64,000 nt of DNA from Candidatus Paracaedibacteraceae bacterium (GCA_030694965.1 JAUYTZ010000006.1:1-64000), one strand, 5' to 3'; shown: positions 1-9,045, numbered from the stretch's first letter. The notes: generated from the letters alone by a model not told the origin. Made by a program: numbers and translations.

Positions 1-741
1 GAGACTGGGAATCCTTTAAGTTTCTTTGAACGTGAAATGCCCATTATCGACGATGCCTGCGGTTTTTACAGTCTTGATTTAAAGGGTAGAGATGAAAGCA
101 GTGTTCGCCAAGAAGGGACACGTTTACTGTTGGCGCATGCAGGAGACGCAGAAATTAGAAACATACTGGCTTTTGAGATTTTTGACAAAACCATCAATAG
201 TAGTGAACATGATTTACGCGCATTTGATAACTTTTTGCCAGGCATGGCTGACTACCGCACACAACGTGAAGCATTGCGATTGACGAGAAGTTGGGCTGAA
301 ATGGCTACACTTGATGAATCCATTAGACTATGGGCGAGCAGTGAGTTTAACTATCGCGCCTATGTAAATGGACATCTTGCAAAGGCCAACGTTATGTTGG
401 AATATTTCAATGGTATGACCTCTGATCAACCAATGACCAGTTCTATGGATGCATTGGCAAAGATATTAAATATCAATCTTAAAATATATGTAAAAGATGA
501 TGCTGATGCGGGAAAACTTGTCTTAGCGCATGCCTTCAAGGGTGGTGATAAGCCCATAAACATAATTCATGTAGCCCATGATCCAAAACAGCCGCAGCGT
601 TTAAACCATTTTAATGTTTACTCATTAATTAAGAATTTTGTGTGTGCTGCATCAACATTAGCAGGAATTGAGCTCGCTCATATGCTCAAAAAAGGACAGG
701 GTTCATTTAATAAATCTTTATCGACGTGGAAACAATTTTAG
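1..741 (+). CDS. OTU-like cysteine protease domain protein (5' truncated by window edge)
   Basis: The frame is open to base 1, so the N-terminus lies outside the window. The visible part looks like an OTU-type cysteine protease (deubiquitinase-like) domain. A nucleophile motif DDACGFYSL has its Cys codon at 58-60, and a C-terminal LNHFNVYSLI segment supplies the candidate catalytic His (codon 607-609). Between them lies a helix and strand pattern (SSMDALAKILNINLKIYV) typical of the OTU core. The CGFY.L form of the Cys motif recurs in the second OTU-like protein at 58828-60675. Family knowledge: OTU proteins cleave ubiquitin chains, and bacterial examples are usually host-directed effectors. 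That role here is inference. No export signal can be judged because the start is missing. The gene ends just before a transposase remnant on the other strand. Confidence 0.62.
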   Translation, partial: ETGNPLSFFEREMPIIDDACGFYSLDLKGRDESSVRQEGTRLLLAHAGDAEIRNILAFEIFDKTINSSEHDLRAFDNFLPGMADYRTQREALRLTRSWAEMATLDESIRLWASSEFNYRAYVNGHLAKANVMLEYFNGMTSDQPMTSSMDALAKILNINLKIYVKDDADAGKLVLAHAFKGGDKPINIIHVAHDPKQPQRLNHFNVYSLIKNFVCAASTLAGIELAHMLKKGQGSFNKSLSTWKQF

Positions 742-971
742 GCATTAGCAGGGTAATTATGTCCAAAATTCGCAAATATGAAAATTTTCGTGACAAACTT
801 AACCATTCTAAAAATTTGAGACGCAACCGTATTTTTACGTCCTCCTTTTGCTTTCTTTTTGAGATCTGCTTCTTTAAGAATTTCCTGCATTCTCATAAAC
901 GTTGTATGTTTTACGCCGGTTAAACGAGGAAATTGCTCATCACTTAAGTATTTGATTTGATCATATTTCAT
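738..971 (-). pseudogene. N-terminal remnant of an IS5-type transposase
   Basis: The first ~47 residues (MKYDQIKYLSDEQFPRLTGV, then a helical segment ending GGRKN) look like the HTH_Tnp_4-type N-terminal domain that precedes the DDE domain in IS5-family transposases. After GGRKN the sequence only loosely follows the usual continuation (RMVKFVTKIFIFANFG where families have a ...YLREYRTYFHIA-like stretch) and then stops. No DDE catalytic domain follows. A good Shine-Dalgarno (GGAGGTG) sits just upstream of the ATG at 971, so the start of the former gene is preserved. Its 3' end abuts the OTU-like gene. I see no terminal inverted repeats. Confidence 0.6.
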
Positions 972-1542
972 TCACACCTCCATATGAAGATATTTTTATA
1001 CGATCTTGACTCTAAAGGCTAGTTTAGAAAGAAGTTTAATACAAAATATTTAAGGTATGCGTTAATTAATTTTTTTTGAGACACTATATAATTTGTGATC
1101 AAAAAAATTAAACATGATTTCACAACAATATGTGTTGGAAAATATCCTAAGTTACTACTCAAAACAGTATCAGTATATTCAACAAAAAAGGTTTTTGTCT
1201 GCTGAAATGTATCAACAATAGAAAAAAATCAGCAAGAAAATCAATAATAAGTTGTCAAAAAATAATGCAGCCAATCATGGACTGTAAAATTTAAGGGGCT
1301 AAAAAGTTTGCCATCTGTATTTACTGCTTTTTTAAAACGTTGAAACAGCAATTAGAGGACGATATTATAAAAGAGCATATAACACACGAAGAGCTAAGTA
1401 TTTATCTCCTAAGTAAAGCACCGGCACGTAAAGAAGTGTTTTTATGGTTAGGTCATTATAGATACATGTTAAAAATGTCTTATTAATAAAAAAAGAGACT
1501 AAAAAAAATCCCTTCTTTTAAGTTCTTCGTATTTTTTGTAAA
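972..1542. other. Long non-coding gap with decayed DNA
   Basis: About 570 bases without a convincing gene between the transposase remnant and fabF. The one coding-like stretch is on the plus strand at about 1290-1486. It is an open frame after a stop, with no ATG upstream of its conserved-looking part, reading ...QLEDDIIKEHITHEELSIY... to a TAA at 1484-1486. It looks like the 3' end of a lost gene, which I do not recognise. A and T homopolymers dominate the rest. No tRNA or inverted repeat of note was seen. Confidence 0.4.
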
Positions 1543-2814
1543 CTATATCTTTTTAATTATAAGTGAAACATTGGTTCCACCAAAACCAAAGGAGTTAGAC
1601 ATAGCAATATCAACAGCTTTCTCTTGTGCTACTTTCGCGACAAAATTCAAATCACATCCTTCAGAAGGATTTTCTAAATTTAAAGTTGGTGGCAAAATAC
1701 TATCACGCATAGCAAGAATAGAAAAAATTGCTTCAACGCTACCAGCAGCCCCTAGCAAATGGCCAATTGCAGATTTTGTTGAAGATACTGCTAATTTATA
1801 CGAATGATCATCATAAAGACGTTTGATGGCCTTCACTTCAATAGCATCGCCAAGAGGCGTTGATGTTCCATGAGCATTAACATAGCCTATCGACTCTTTA
1901 GATACGCCTGAATTCTTCAATGCTGCACGCATAGCACGAAACGCTCCGCTACCATCTTCAGCTGGAGATGTCACGTGGTGTGCATCACCTGACATGCCAT
2001 AGCCAATGATTTCACCATATATTTTTGCACCACGTTTTTTTGCATGCTCATATTCTTCTAAAATAAGAATACCTGCCCCCTCGCCCATAACGAATCCGTC
2101 ACGACCAGAATCCCATGGACGGGATGCAAGTTCAGGATTATCATTATAACCTGTAGAGAGCGCACGGGCTGAGGCAAAGCCAGACATACCAACACGGCAA
2201 ATTGCCGCTTCAGTGCCGCCTGCAACCATAACCTCAGCGTCACCAAACATAATCATACGTGCAGCATCACCAATTGCATGCGCACCAGATGCACATGCTG
2301 TTACCGGCGCATGATTTGGTCCTTTAAAGCCGTGAATAATTGAAACATGGCCAGCAGCCAAATTTATTAATGACGCAGGAATAAAATAAGGACTAACGCG
2401 ACGTGGGCCTTGAGCTTGCAACGTTAATGTGGTTTCCGAAATTTGTGGAAGTCCACCTATACCTGAGCCAATAATAACGCCAGTGCGTTCACGATCTTCT
2501 TCTTCGGTGGGCATCCATCCAGAGTCTTCAATCGCTTCTTTTGCAGCTGCAATTGCAAACATGATAAAACGATCCATTTTACGTTGATCTTTTGGCGCAA
2601 TAACGTCATTGATCCAAAATCGTCCATCAATTGCATCTTCAGCTGAAGCAGCTAAAGGAACCATACCAGCAATTTTAGCTGTAATATCACTTACATCAAA
2701 AGCTGTGATTGGCCTGATACCTGATTCGCCGCGAATAACGCGAGACCAGTTTTCATTAACCCCATAGCCAAAAGGACTGATCATTCCAAGACCAGTGACC
2801 ACTACGCGTCGCAT
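1543..2814 (-). CDS. fabF: 3-oxoacyl-[ACP] synthase II (KAS II)
   Basis: Condensing enzyme of type II fatty acid synthesis. It extends acyl-ACP with malonyl-ACP in the cytosol. At 423 residues it is the usual length. The thiolase-fold active site is complete: nucleophile Cys174 in VTACASGAHA, His315 in VNAHGTSTPLGD, and His352 in GHLLGAAGS with the preceding Lys347. The N-terminus MRRVVVTGLGMISPFG is family-typical. A strong Shine-Dalgarno (AAAGGAG) precedes the ATG. It lies about 100 bases downstream of acpP on the same strand, the classic acpP-fabF pair. A weak A/T-rich hairpin after the stop may end the transcript. Confidence 0.97.
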   Translation of the reverse strand: MRRVVVTGLGMISPFGYGVNENWSRVIRGESGIRPITAFDVSDITAKIAGMVPLAASAEDAIDGRFWINDVIAPKDQRKMDRFIMFAIAAAKEAIEDSGWMPTEEEDRERTGVIIGSGIGGLPQISETTLTLQAQGPRRVSPYFIPASLINLAAGHVSIIHGFKGPNHAPVTACASGAHAIGDAARMIMFGDAEVMVAGGTEAAICRVGMSGFASARALSTGYNDNPELASRPWDSGRDGFVMGEGAGILILEEYEHAKKRGAKIYGEIIGYGMSGDAHHVTSPAEDGSGAFRAMRAALKNSGVSKESIGYVNAHGTSTPLGDAIEVKAIKRLYDDHSYKLAVSSTKSAIGHLLGAAGSVEAIFSILAMRDSILPPTLNLENPSEGCDLNFVAKVAQEKAVDIAMSNSFGFGGTNVSLIIKKI

Positions 2815-2913
2815 GCTAACTCCTTTAAATTATTTTTAATACACACCTTATGTTAAAGATTAAGAATGTTGTACCTATTAATTTATTTTTTGTAGATGTT
2901 AAAAAGATATTAA

Positions 2914-3159
2914 TTAAGCAGCTTTAGTAGCGTGAACTTCAATATAATCGATAGCCGTTTGTATTGTTGTAATTTTCTCAGCTGCATCCTGTGGAATTTC
3001 ACAACCAAATTCTTCTTCAAACTTCATAACCATTTCAACTTGATCAAGGCTATCTGAGCCTAAATCATCAACGAAACTTGCTGAAGAAACAACTTTTGCT
3101 TCGTCAACGCCTAGGTGCTCAATTACAATCTTTTTTACGCGAGCGGTAATATCTGTCAT
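2914..3159 (-). CDS. acpP: Acyl carrier protein
   Basis: Small acidic four-helix carrier (81 residues) that holds growing acyl chains on a phosphopantetheine arm. The attachment site is Ser37 in the DSL motif ([21 protein letters not shown]). Length and charge pattern match bacterial AcpP. Shine-Dalgarno AAAGGA precedes the ATG. It is first in the acpP-fabF unit. The fabD and fabG genes that often precede it are not here; upstream lies an unrelated gene. Confidence 0.97.
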   Translation of the reverse strand: MTDITARVKKIVIEHLGVDEAKVVSSASFVDDLGSDSLDQVEMVMKFEEEFGCEIPQDAAEKITTIQTAIDYIEVHATKAA

Positions 3160-3333
3160 GGGATTAATCCTTTAGTAGATTTGTCAAACTTTATAATAAA
3201 TAGCAGATTCCATCAAAAAAACAAGAACAGAGTGACAAAAAAGTGAATATCGCTAAAAAAAGTTGTTTAAAAGCATGGAAAAAGGTATAGATATCAATAA
3301 ATGAAGATATTTTGATCTTTATTAGATATTATT

Positions 3334-3924
3334 TTACTGTGCTACATTTTGCGAATAGTCAACAGAGCTAACCATTTGCCCTTGGCTTTGGCCATCTTGC
3401 CCATAAACATATACAGTATTTGATTTTGCTAAAATGGACATTTCCACAACAAGCTGATCAAGCTGCTGATTAAAACGCTGAATACGACATGTCGTGTAGA
3501 CCAATGTTTGCAATGTAACAACCATTGAGTTAATTTTTCCAAGCCGTGTTATTGTAACCTGATTAATACTTGTGCCTGTGTTCATTAGTGATTCAAGCGT
3601 TGTGGCATATCCACCATTTGGGATAATAATAACAAGATCTGTGTGCTGTAATGTAGCAGAAGTAAAAAGCTGACTTGACACATTGCCTGATGTATAACGA
3701 CTTGATTCCCCGTACCACCCAAAAAGTTCTGCATAATTTTCGTATCCAGAAACAGTTGATGACAAAAAATTATCAATTTGAATCATCCATTCAGGTGACT
3801 TAGAACTCGTAAAATTAATTGCATCTGAGTCAGAATCGGAATGAGCACCTTGTGCTGCAGTATTAACAACGGGAATGCGTAATTTTGAACGCCCAGGAAT
3901 TTTGATGAGTGAAAAATTAGCCAT
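3334..3924 (-). CDS. Uncharacterised protein with Hcp-like pattern
   Basis: 196 residues from the ATG at 3924; the frame extends nine codons further to a TTG, but the ATG (MANFSLIKIPG...) is the likelier start. There is no signal peptide or membrane segment. The N-terminus (short beta strand, IPGRSK), an Asp-rich patch (SDSDSDAI) and the second half are reminiscent of T6SS tube protein Hcp. The second half runs a TDLVI strand, then MNTGTSINQVTITRLG, then VVEMSILAK, then VYVYGQDGQSQGQ. Hcp shows a similar order of 'a..tG..i..a.i', 'e.vsl.f.kv' and 'y..q...G'. This rests on pattern only. No tssB/tssC/tssF-like neighbours occur in the window. It stands alone between acpP and a response regulator. 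It could equally be an unrelated beta-rich protein. Confidence 0.5.
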   Translation of the reverse strand: MANFSLIKIPGRSKLRIPVVNTAAQGAHSDSDSDAINFTSSKSPEWMIQIDNFLSSTVSGYENYAELFGWYGESSRYTSGNVSSQLFTSATLQHTDLVIIIPNGGYATTLESLMNTGTSINQVTITRLGKINSMVVTLQTLVYTTCRIQRFNQQLDQLVVEMSILAKSNTVYVYGQDGQSQGQMVSSVDYSQNVAQ

Positions 3925-4260
3925 AGAATCTACTAAATAACATATTAACAATTCTATCGTTTCATCTTTTTACAAAAAAAACAATATTTTATTAAAAGTT
4001 TATTAAAATATTTTATCAAAAATACAGACACTTAGTATTCAAAATGTATGATCTATATCGTTTTTTTAACGTAATTTCATCTCTTCTTGAATAAGTATAT
4101 TTTTTATACTATGCTACTAATTTAAATTTTTCCTTTTAAGCAGTGACTCACAGAGATTGTGTGCATAAAGAAGTATCAGTTTATTCATTTTTTATTTTAA
4201 ATCTTTCTCTTCTTTAAAGTTTAATTTTCTAAATATAATAAGTTTAAACATAAAAAATGA
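3925..4260. other. AT-rich intergenic gap
   Basis: About 335 bases of very AT-rich sequence holding the promoter region of the minus-strand gene ending at 3334 and the 3' flank of the response regulator gene. I see no open reading frame, tRNA-like cloverleaf or strong hairpin with a T-run. Confidence 0.4.
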
Positions 4261-4983
4261 TTAAATATTAATAATAAGAGCGTACCCTTGATGCCTTATT
4301 GTTTGAACAAGATCCAAGCTTGGGTCAATGCATTTTAACTTATGACGCAAACGATTTACTTGCACATCAACAGTTCGCTCACTGACCCTGTGTCCAATCT
4401 TTTGTGCAAGATCTTCACGTGAAAACGGTTGATTTGGTCGCTGCGCCAAAAGCTTCAAAAGCAATCTTTCTGTAGATGTTAGTGCAATCGTAACACTATC
4501 GTGTGTTAAAAAGCCGTTCTTAAGGTCGAATGAAAAGTTACTAAATAATAAAATATTATTTTCACTGATAATTGGTTTTTGCCTACGCAACTGAGATTTT
4601 ATACGCGCAACAAGTTCTAATGGCTCAAAAGGTTTTGTCAAATAGTCATCTGCACCTACTTCAAAAGCTTCAAGTTTATCAGCAAGTTGATCACGCGCGG
4701 TCAACAGCAGAATAGGTGTCTGATCAGTTAAACGAATATTACCCGCAAGTTCAATACCTGTCTCTCCTGGCATCATTATATCTAAAATTATAAGATCAAA
4801 TTTTTTCATCGCAATATAGGTGCGCGCTTCGGCTGCATTTGCTGCAGCTTCACAACGAAATCCTTGTGCGCTTAAAAAATCAAGAAGCAAACGACGTATA
4901 ACACTGTCATCATCAACAATCAACAGTAATGGTTCAAGCTCAATTTCAATATCGTGGACTGTATTATTTATCGATTGCCGCAT
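4261..4983 (-). CDS. OmpR/PhoB-family response regulator
   Basis: Two-component transcription regulator of 240 residues. The receiver domain occupies roughly residues 18-135, with acidic pocket Asp24-26, phosphoacceptor Asp68 (LIILDIMMPG), Thr95 and Lys117 (LTKPFEP). The C-terminal winged helix occupies about 145-238 (TSTERLLLKLLAQRPNQPFS, then VDVQVNRLRHKL). I chose the ATG at 4983 (MRQSINN), preceded by AAGGA, over upstream alternatives. The start overlaps the end of gshB by 20 bases, so the two are translationally coupled. No kinase gene is adjacent. The EnvZ-like kinase at 55207-56535 is the only one in the window and may or may not be its partner. Confidence 0.93.
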   Translation of the reverse strand: MRQSINNTVHDIEIELEPLLLIVDDDSVIRRLLLDFLSAQGFRCEAAANAAEARTYIAMKKFDLIILDIMMPGETGIELAGNIRLTDQTPILLLTARDQLADKLEAFEVGADDYLTKPFEPLELVARIKSQLRRQKPIISENNILLFSNFSFDLKNGFLTHDSVTIALTSTERLLLKLLAQRPNQPFSREDLAQKIGHRVSERTVDVQVNRLRHKLKCIDPSLDLVQTIRHQGYALIINI

Positions 4984-5914
4984 TCCAAAAATCCTTCGCA
5001 AGGTTATGTCCATAGAGTTTTTCAGCAACTCTTAAACCTGTTGGTGATGTGATATTAACTTCTATTAGTTTGTCACCAATAACATCGATGCCACTTAACA
5101 TAATATTGTTTTCAATAAAAAATGGAGCTAGTTGTTCTGCTATAAAGTAATCAGCTTTTGTTATTTCACATGGAACTGGCTCACCACCGACAGCCATATT
5201 GCTGCGTATTGTTCCAGTTTTAGGAGTACGCTTAAAAACAGACTTAAGAAGGCCCCCCACCATAAGTAAACGTCGATCATCGGCGTTTACTTCCTTAATA
5301 AATGCTTGAGCTATCATGCCAAAAGGATATCGGCTACACATAATTTCAATAATGGCATCTACATTCGGATCTTCTTTTGTAAGGATAAACACATCCTGTC
5401 CTCCAAACCCATAAAGCGGCTTTAACACAATTGTGCTTTCTTCAGCCATAAAAGCATAGATTACATCGCTATCAGCTGTAATACAGGTGCGTGGACACAT
5501 TTCTTTAAACTGTAATGGTATTGATTTTTCGCTCCACAAACGAAGCGCAACAGGGCTATTTAAAACGCGTGTGCAACTCGGCAGATTTGATAAAATATCA
5601 AGTGCTGTCAGATATCCCATATCATAAGGAGGATTTTGGCGTATCAAGACATATTCAGCCTCGCTTAAATCAAAACGTTGAATATGAGAGATATTCGATA
5701 CAATCCCATTAGAATCAAGATCAAAAAAACGCCCTTGCGCAAAAATCCCTTGGCTATCATAAGTTAGCTTAGAAGGTGTATAGGCAAAAAGAGAAAAACC
5801 CCTTTGTTGCGCCTCAAAAGCAAGCATCAAAGAGGTATCGTATAAAGGCTTTAATAATTCAAGCGGATCAGCTTGTATCGCAACAAAGCGATTAGAGGGG
5901 AGTAAAGTTATCAT
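4964..5914 (-). CDS. gshB: Glutathione synthetase
   Basis: ATP-grasp ligase joining gamma-glutamylcysteine and glycine, the second step of glutathione synthesis in the cytosol. At 316 residues it matches the bacterial GshB length. Recognisable segments are the substrate-domain motif RQNPPYDMGYLT (E. coli type has RKDPPFD.EY), an ATP-grasp strand VLKPLYGFGGQDVF, and the C-terminal metal and ATP site GIDVIGDKLIEVNITSPTGLR. gshA is not in the window. The product would feed the glutathione-using GrxD and the Atm1-type exporter encoded elsewhere here. It overlaps the downstream response regulator gene by 20 bases. Confidence 0.93.
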   Translation of the reverse strand: MITLLPSNRFVAIQADPLELLKPLYDTSLMLAFEAQQRGFSLFAYTPSKLTYDSQGIFAQGRFFDLDSNGIVSNISHIQRFDLSEAEYVLIRQNPPYDMGYLTALDILSNLPSCTRVLNSPVALRLWSEKSIPLQFKEMCPRTCITADSDVIYAFMAEESTIVLKPLYGFGGQDVFILTKEDPNVDAIIEIMCSRYPFGMIAQAFIKEVNADDRRLLMVGGLLKSVFKRTPKTGTIRSNMAVGGEPVPCEITKADYFIAEQLAPFFIENNIMLSGIDVIGDKLIEVNITSPTGLRVAEKLYGHNLAKDFWNAAIDK

Positions 5915-5919
5915 TTCTC

Positions 5920-7176
5920 TTATTCAGTTGAATGTGTTTCCCTAACAAACCGTAACATGATCGCGCTGATCAGTAAACAAATAGGAATTGTTAAAATTGA
6001 CATCTGATATGCATGTGTTGAATAAATAGGCACGGAATAACCCGTAACTGCACCGTCCCAAAACACGTCTAAAATATGCCCAAGAAAAGGCTGAAATACA
6101 ATACCGCTCATCATCACAAGAGCGTTTGTAAAGCCAATCGCTGTACCGCTTAAACATTCAGAAATATTATTTTTTGCTAGTGTGAAGCACAAAACTTGTC
6201 CACCAATAAAGAGACCCGCTAAAAATAAAAGAACAAACGAAAACCAAAAAGGGAAAAATGCCGTATAAGCAACCCCAATAAAAGCGATGCCAGCAGTAAT
6301 AGATGAAAACTGCATTACACGTATGATTTTTTTGAAATGTATAAGCATGTACGCTGCAAAAGGGCCGCCAATTGCCATACCAATAAAGATCATAACGCTT
6401 GCCGTGGATGCATCCTCATTATTAACATGATAAGCATGCATTAAAAACGGAACTCCCCACAACTCTGCAAAAGCAGAAATAGGCAAATACATCAAGCCTC
6501 CGATAATTCCCACAAGCCAAAATTGCTTATTTTTTGCCAGAATCTTAACACCTTCCATCATTGGGCGTTTAACATCAGCAGACTTATTTCGCTGATCAGG
6601 ATGATCCTTTAAAAACATCCAAGCAATAATAGCCACAACAATACCTAACGCTGCAAACCAAAGACTTGCATGCCTCCAGCCAAGTTGATTAACAAAAACA
6701 GCCAAAGGTCGTCCTGCGCAGATACCACCAAAAGTTCCCATCATGTTGGTTAAACCAGCAACAAAGGAAAAACGCATAGGACTAAACCATTCAACTGTTA
6801 CTTTAAGACAGCTTATAAAAGCGCAAGCAGATCCAGCGCCAATCATAAAACGACCAAGTTTTGCTAACATTAAACTTTCGCTAGTTGCAAACATATAAGT
6901 ACCAAACACACATAAAAGAGCAGAACAAGTAATAATTTTTCTAATGCCAAGCTTATCAACAATAATACCGCATGGTATTTGCAAAGCCACATATGCATAA
7001 TAATAAAAAGAGCTAAGCACTCCAAGCGACGTTGAATTTACACCAAAGTCTCTCATCAAATCATGCGTCATTACAGACGGGGAAATGCGAAGAAATGTCT
7101 CATATAAATAAAAAAGAGCCGCAACGCCCCAGATAAACCATTTTTGATTCTTTGATATCGTCGTTTTTTTATTCAA
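5920..7176 (-). CDS. MFS transporter (Pht-like family), paralogue 1
   Basis: Twelve-segment major facilitator of 418 residues in the inner membrane. The N-terminal signature FYLYETFLRISPSVMTHDLM with SFYYYAYVALQIPCGIIVDKLG is the form seen in MFS carriers of intracellular bacteria such as the Legionella Pht (phagosomal nutrient) transporters. The substrate cannot be read from sequence; amino acids or nucleosides are the known Pht substrates. The start appears to be a TTG at 7176: the frame has no ATG before transmembrane segment 1, and an AGG lies about 9 bases upstream. It is a tandem paralogue of the gene at 7296-8657. Its stop is 5 bases before gshB. Confidence 0.85.
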   Translation of the reverse strand: MNKKTTISKNQKWFIWGVAALFYLYETFLRISPSVMTHDLMRDFGVNSTSLGVLSSFYYYAYVALQIPCGIIVDKLGIRKIITCSALLCVFGTYMFATSESLMLAKLGRFMIGAGSACAFISCLKVTVEWFSPMRFSFVAGLTNMMGTFGGICAGRPLAVFVNQLGWRHASLWFAALGIVVAIIAWMFLKDHPDQRNKSADVKRPMMEGVKILAKNKQFWLVGIIGGLMYLPISAFAELWGVPFLMHAYHVNNEDASTASVMIFIGMAIGGPFAAYMLIHFKKIIRVMQFSSITAGIAFIGVAYTAFFPFWFSFVLLFLAGLFIGGQVLCFTLAKNNISECLSGTAIGFTNALVMMSGIVFQPFLGHILDVFWDGAVTGYSVPIYSTHAYQMSILTIPICLLISAIMLRFVRETHSTE

Positions 7177-7236
7177 AGCCCTAAACCTTTTTATTTTCTA
7201 TCTTATTTTTTTATCTGAATTGCACTTAAAATACAA

Positions 7237-7261
7237 CATCCTCGTATATAAAACGAGGATG
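7237..7261 (-). terminator. Probable intrinsic terminator after the upstream MFS gene
   Basis: A perfect 8-bp stem CATCCTCG/CGAGGATG with a 9-base loop is followed on the minus strand by TTGTATTTT. It lies 35 bases beyond the stop of the MFS gene at 7296. The arms resemble the ATCCTCGG/CCGAGGAT arms of the palindromic repeat found elsewhere in this window, so it may be a derived copy. Confidence 0.55.
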
Positions 7262-7295
7262 CTTTCAAAAAATTCAGCTAATTGTATTAGTTTAA

Positions 7296-8657
7296 TTAAG
7301 CTTCATTTGACACTTTTTTATACGTATCACGCACGAACAACATAACAATCCACCCGACAAGAAAGGCAACCATCACAGCTGAAAAGGCTACTTTATAATT
7401 TTCAATTGAATACACAGGAACACCGTCAATGCCTTTAACGCCATCCCATGTTAAGTCAAGCAAATACCCTAGCAATGGTTGAAATAAAATAGCGCTACTC
7501 ATAACAAATGCATTTGTAAAGCCAATAGCTGTTGCAGCATAGCGAAGTGGCATGTTTTCCTTAACAGATACAAAGTATAATGTTTGTCCTCCAGACAATA
7601 AACCACCAAGGAACAAAACAACACGCATTGTTGTAAACGATAACCCTGGCACATAGAATACAACGGCAAAACACGCAAGCGTGCCAAGCGCAGCAAGTCC
7701 CATAACACGTGTTCTACTTTGAATTTTATTTGAAATCCACGCACCTAAAATGCTACCAAGCCCCATGCCAATAAAAACACTTACGCATGCGCTAGATGCT
7801 ATCGTTGAGTCAATACCATAAAGCAGTTTTAAATAAGGAACGCCCCACAGTTCAGCAAATGCACACAAAGGTAAATACATCACACATCCGTAAATACCTA
7901 TTAACCAATTTTGTGGGTTTGATGTCGCAATTTTAAGGCCATCTAGCAAGCTATCTTGTGTGTGACCTTTAGTTGACTGAAGTTGTCTGCTATCTTTTTT
8001 AGCATTTGCAAGCTCAGGCGAATCAGACATAACCATTAGTGCTAAAAAGAAAATACCAACGCCAAGTGCTCCTAAAATCATCATTGCACCACGCCATTCA
8101 AAGACGTCAACAAGCATAGATGTTACGGCATTAAGACTACCGCCAACAGTGCCCATAAACATGCCAATACCAGCAATTAAAGCAAATCTATCAGAGTTAA
8201 ACCATTCAGCGCCAATCTTTGCACAACTAATATATGCACAAGCAGAGCCCATCCCCATCAAGACTCGCCCCATAATAGATGTTGCTACACTATCGCTTTG
8301 TGAAAAGAAAAAACAACCAAGAACACACAAAATAAGTGAGAACATTATTACCCGACGCGCGCCTAAATGATCTACAATAACACCGCAAGGCAATTGCAAA
8401 GGCGTGTATGCCCAATAATAAGCCGAACTGATAACACCAACAGTGGTAGCTGTGATGGCATAATCTTGCATCAAAAACTTTTCTAAAACACCTGGTGAAA
8501 CGCGTAAAATATATTCGTACAGATAAAAAGACCAAGCACACAGCATGACAATACAGGCATACAAACTTTCTTTTTTATAATAGATGGGTGATGATTCATC
8601 TTTTTCGATTGAAAAACTATGGGAATCATGCATGATTTCTGCTTTACTTATATCCAT
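7296..8657 (-). CDS. MFS transporter (Pht-like family), paralogue 2
   Basis: Major facilitator of 453 residues with a hydrophilic N-terminal tail of about 33 residues before the first membrane segment. It shares with its downstream neighbour the pattern FYLYEYILRVSPGVL, then SSAYYWAYTPLQLPCGVIVD, then GSACAYISCAKIGAEWF and FAELWGVPYL, so the pair arose by tandem duplication. It differs in the tail and in a longer central loop (about residues 215-235). Substrate unknown; nutrient uptake from the host is the likely role by family. AAGGA lies about 12 bases upstream of the ATG. The 180 bases to the divergent HIG1 gene hold the promoters for both. Confidence 0.86.
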   Translation of the reverse strand: MDISKAEIMHDSHSFSIEKDESSPIYYKKESLYACIVMLCAWSFYLYEYILRVSPGVLEKFLMQDYAITATTVGVISSAYYWAYTPLQLPCGVIVDHLGARRVIMFSLILCVLGCFFFSQSDSVATSIMGRVLMGMGSACAYISCAKIGAEWFNSDRFALIAGIGMFMGTVGGSLNAVTSMLVDVFEWRGAMMILGALGVGIFFLALMVMSDSPELANAKKDSRQLQSTKGHTQDSLLDGLKIATSNPQNWLIGIYGCVMYLPLCAFAELWGVPYLKLLYGIDSTIASSACVSVFIGMGLGSILGAWISNKIQSRTRVMGLAALGTLACFAVVFYVPGLSFTTMRVVLFLGGLLSGGQTLYFVSVKENMPLRYAATAIGFTNAFVMSSAILFQPLLGYLLDLTWDGVKGIDGVPVYSIENYKVAFSAVMVAFLVGWIVMLFVRDTYKKVSNEA

Positions 8658-8838
8658 TGCTACAACGTATCCTTAATTTTAATCAAACTTATTGAGCTTT
8701 TAATAAAGATTTGATAGCTTCAACTCATATAAGCCTAGCATGACTTTTAAAATAAAAAGTAGAAAAAAGTGCTATATCATTTAAAAATATCGCTTCTTTG
8801 GTATGTTCTGCACATTTTCACACAAGGATTTATAATAA

Positions 8839-9033
8839 ATGACACGAATACTAGAAATATTATTTTTTAGCTCACTTACCTGGACTCTTATATGTCTTGT
8901 CTTTGGGCTGACTGTTTATTTCAAAGGCGGACATTTAAATGCTCGATATGGAAATGCAGCTATGCGTTGGCGCGTGACTTTTCAAGCAATAACACTTGCT
9001 CTATTTCTCCTGCTATTGCTTGCAAAAAATTAG
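8839..9033 (+). CDS. HIG1-domain twin-transmembrane protein
   Basis: 64-residue inner-membrane protein with two hydrophobic segments (about 5-27 and 44-61). They are joined by a conserved polar loop GGHLNARYGNAAMRWRV, which matches the alphaproteobacterial HIG1/twin-transmembrane family (usually GGEFN.KY.N.LMR.RV). Mitochondrial relatives (Rcf1/HIGD) associate with respiratory supercomplexes; a link to the terminal oxidase here is inference. AAGGA precedes the ATG at a normal distance. Confidence 0.85.
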   Translation: MTRILEILFFSSLTWTLICLVFGLTVYFKGGHLNARYGNAAMRWRVTFQAITLALFLLLLLAKN

Positions 9034-9045
9034 TTAAAATGGTAA

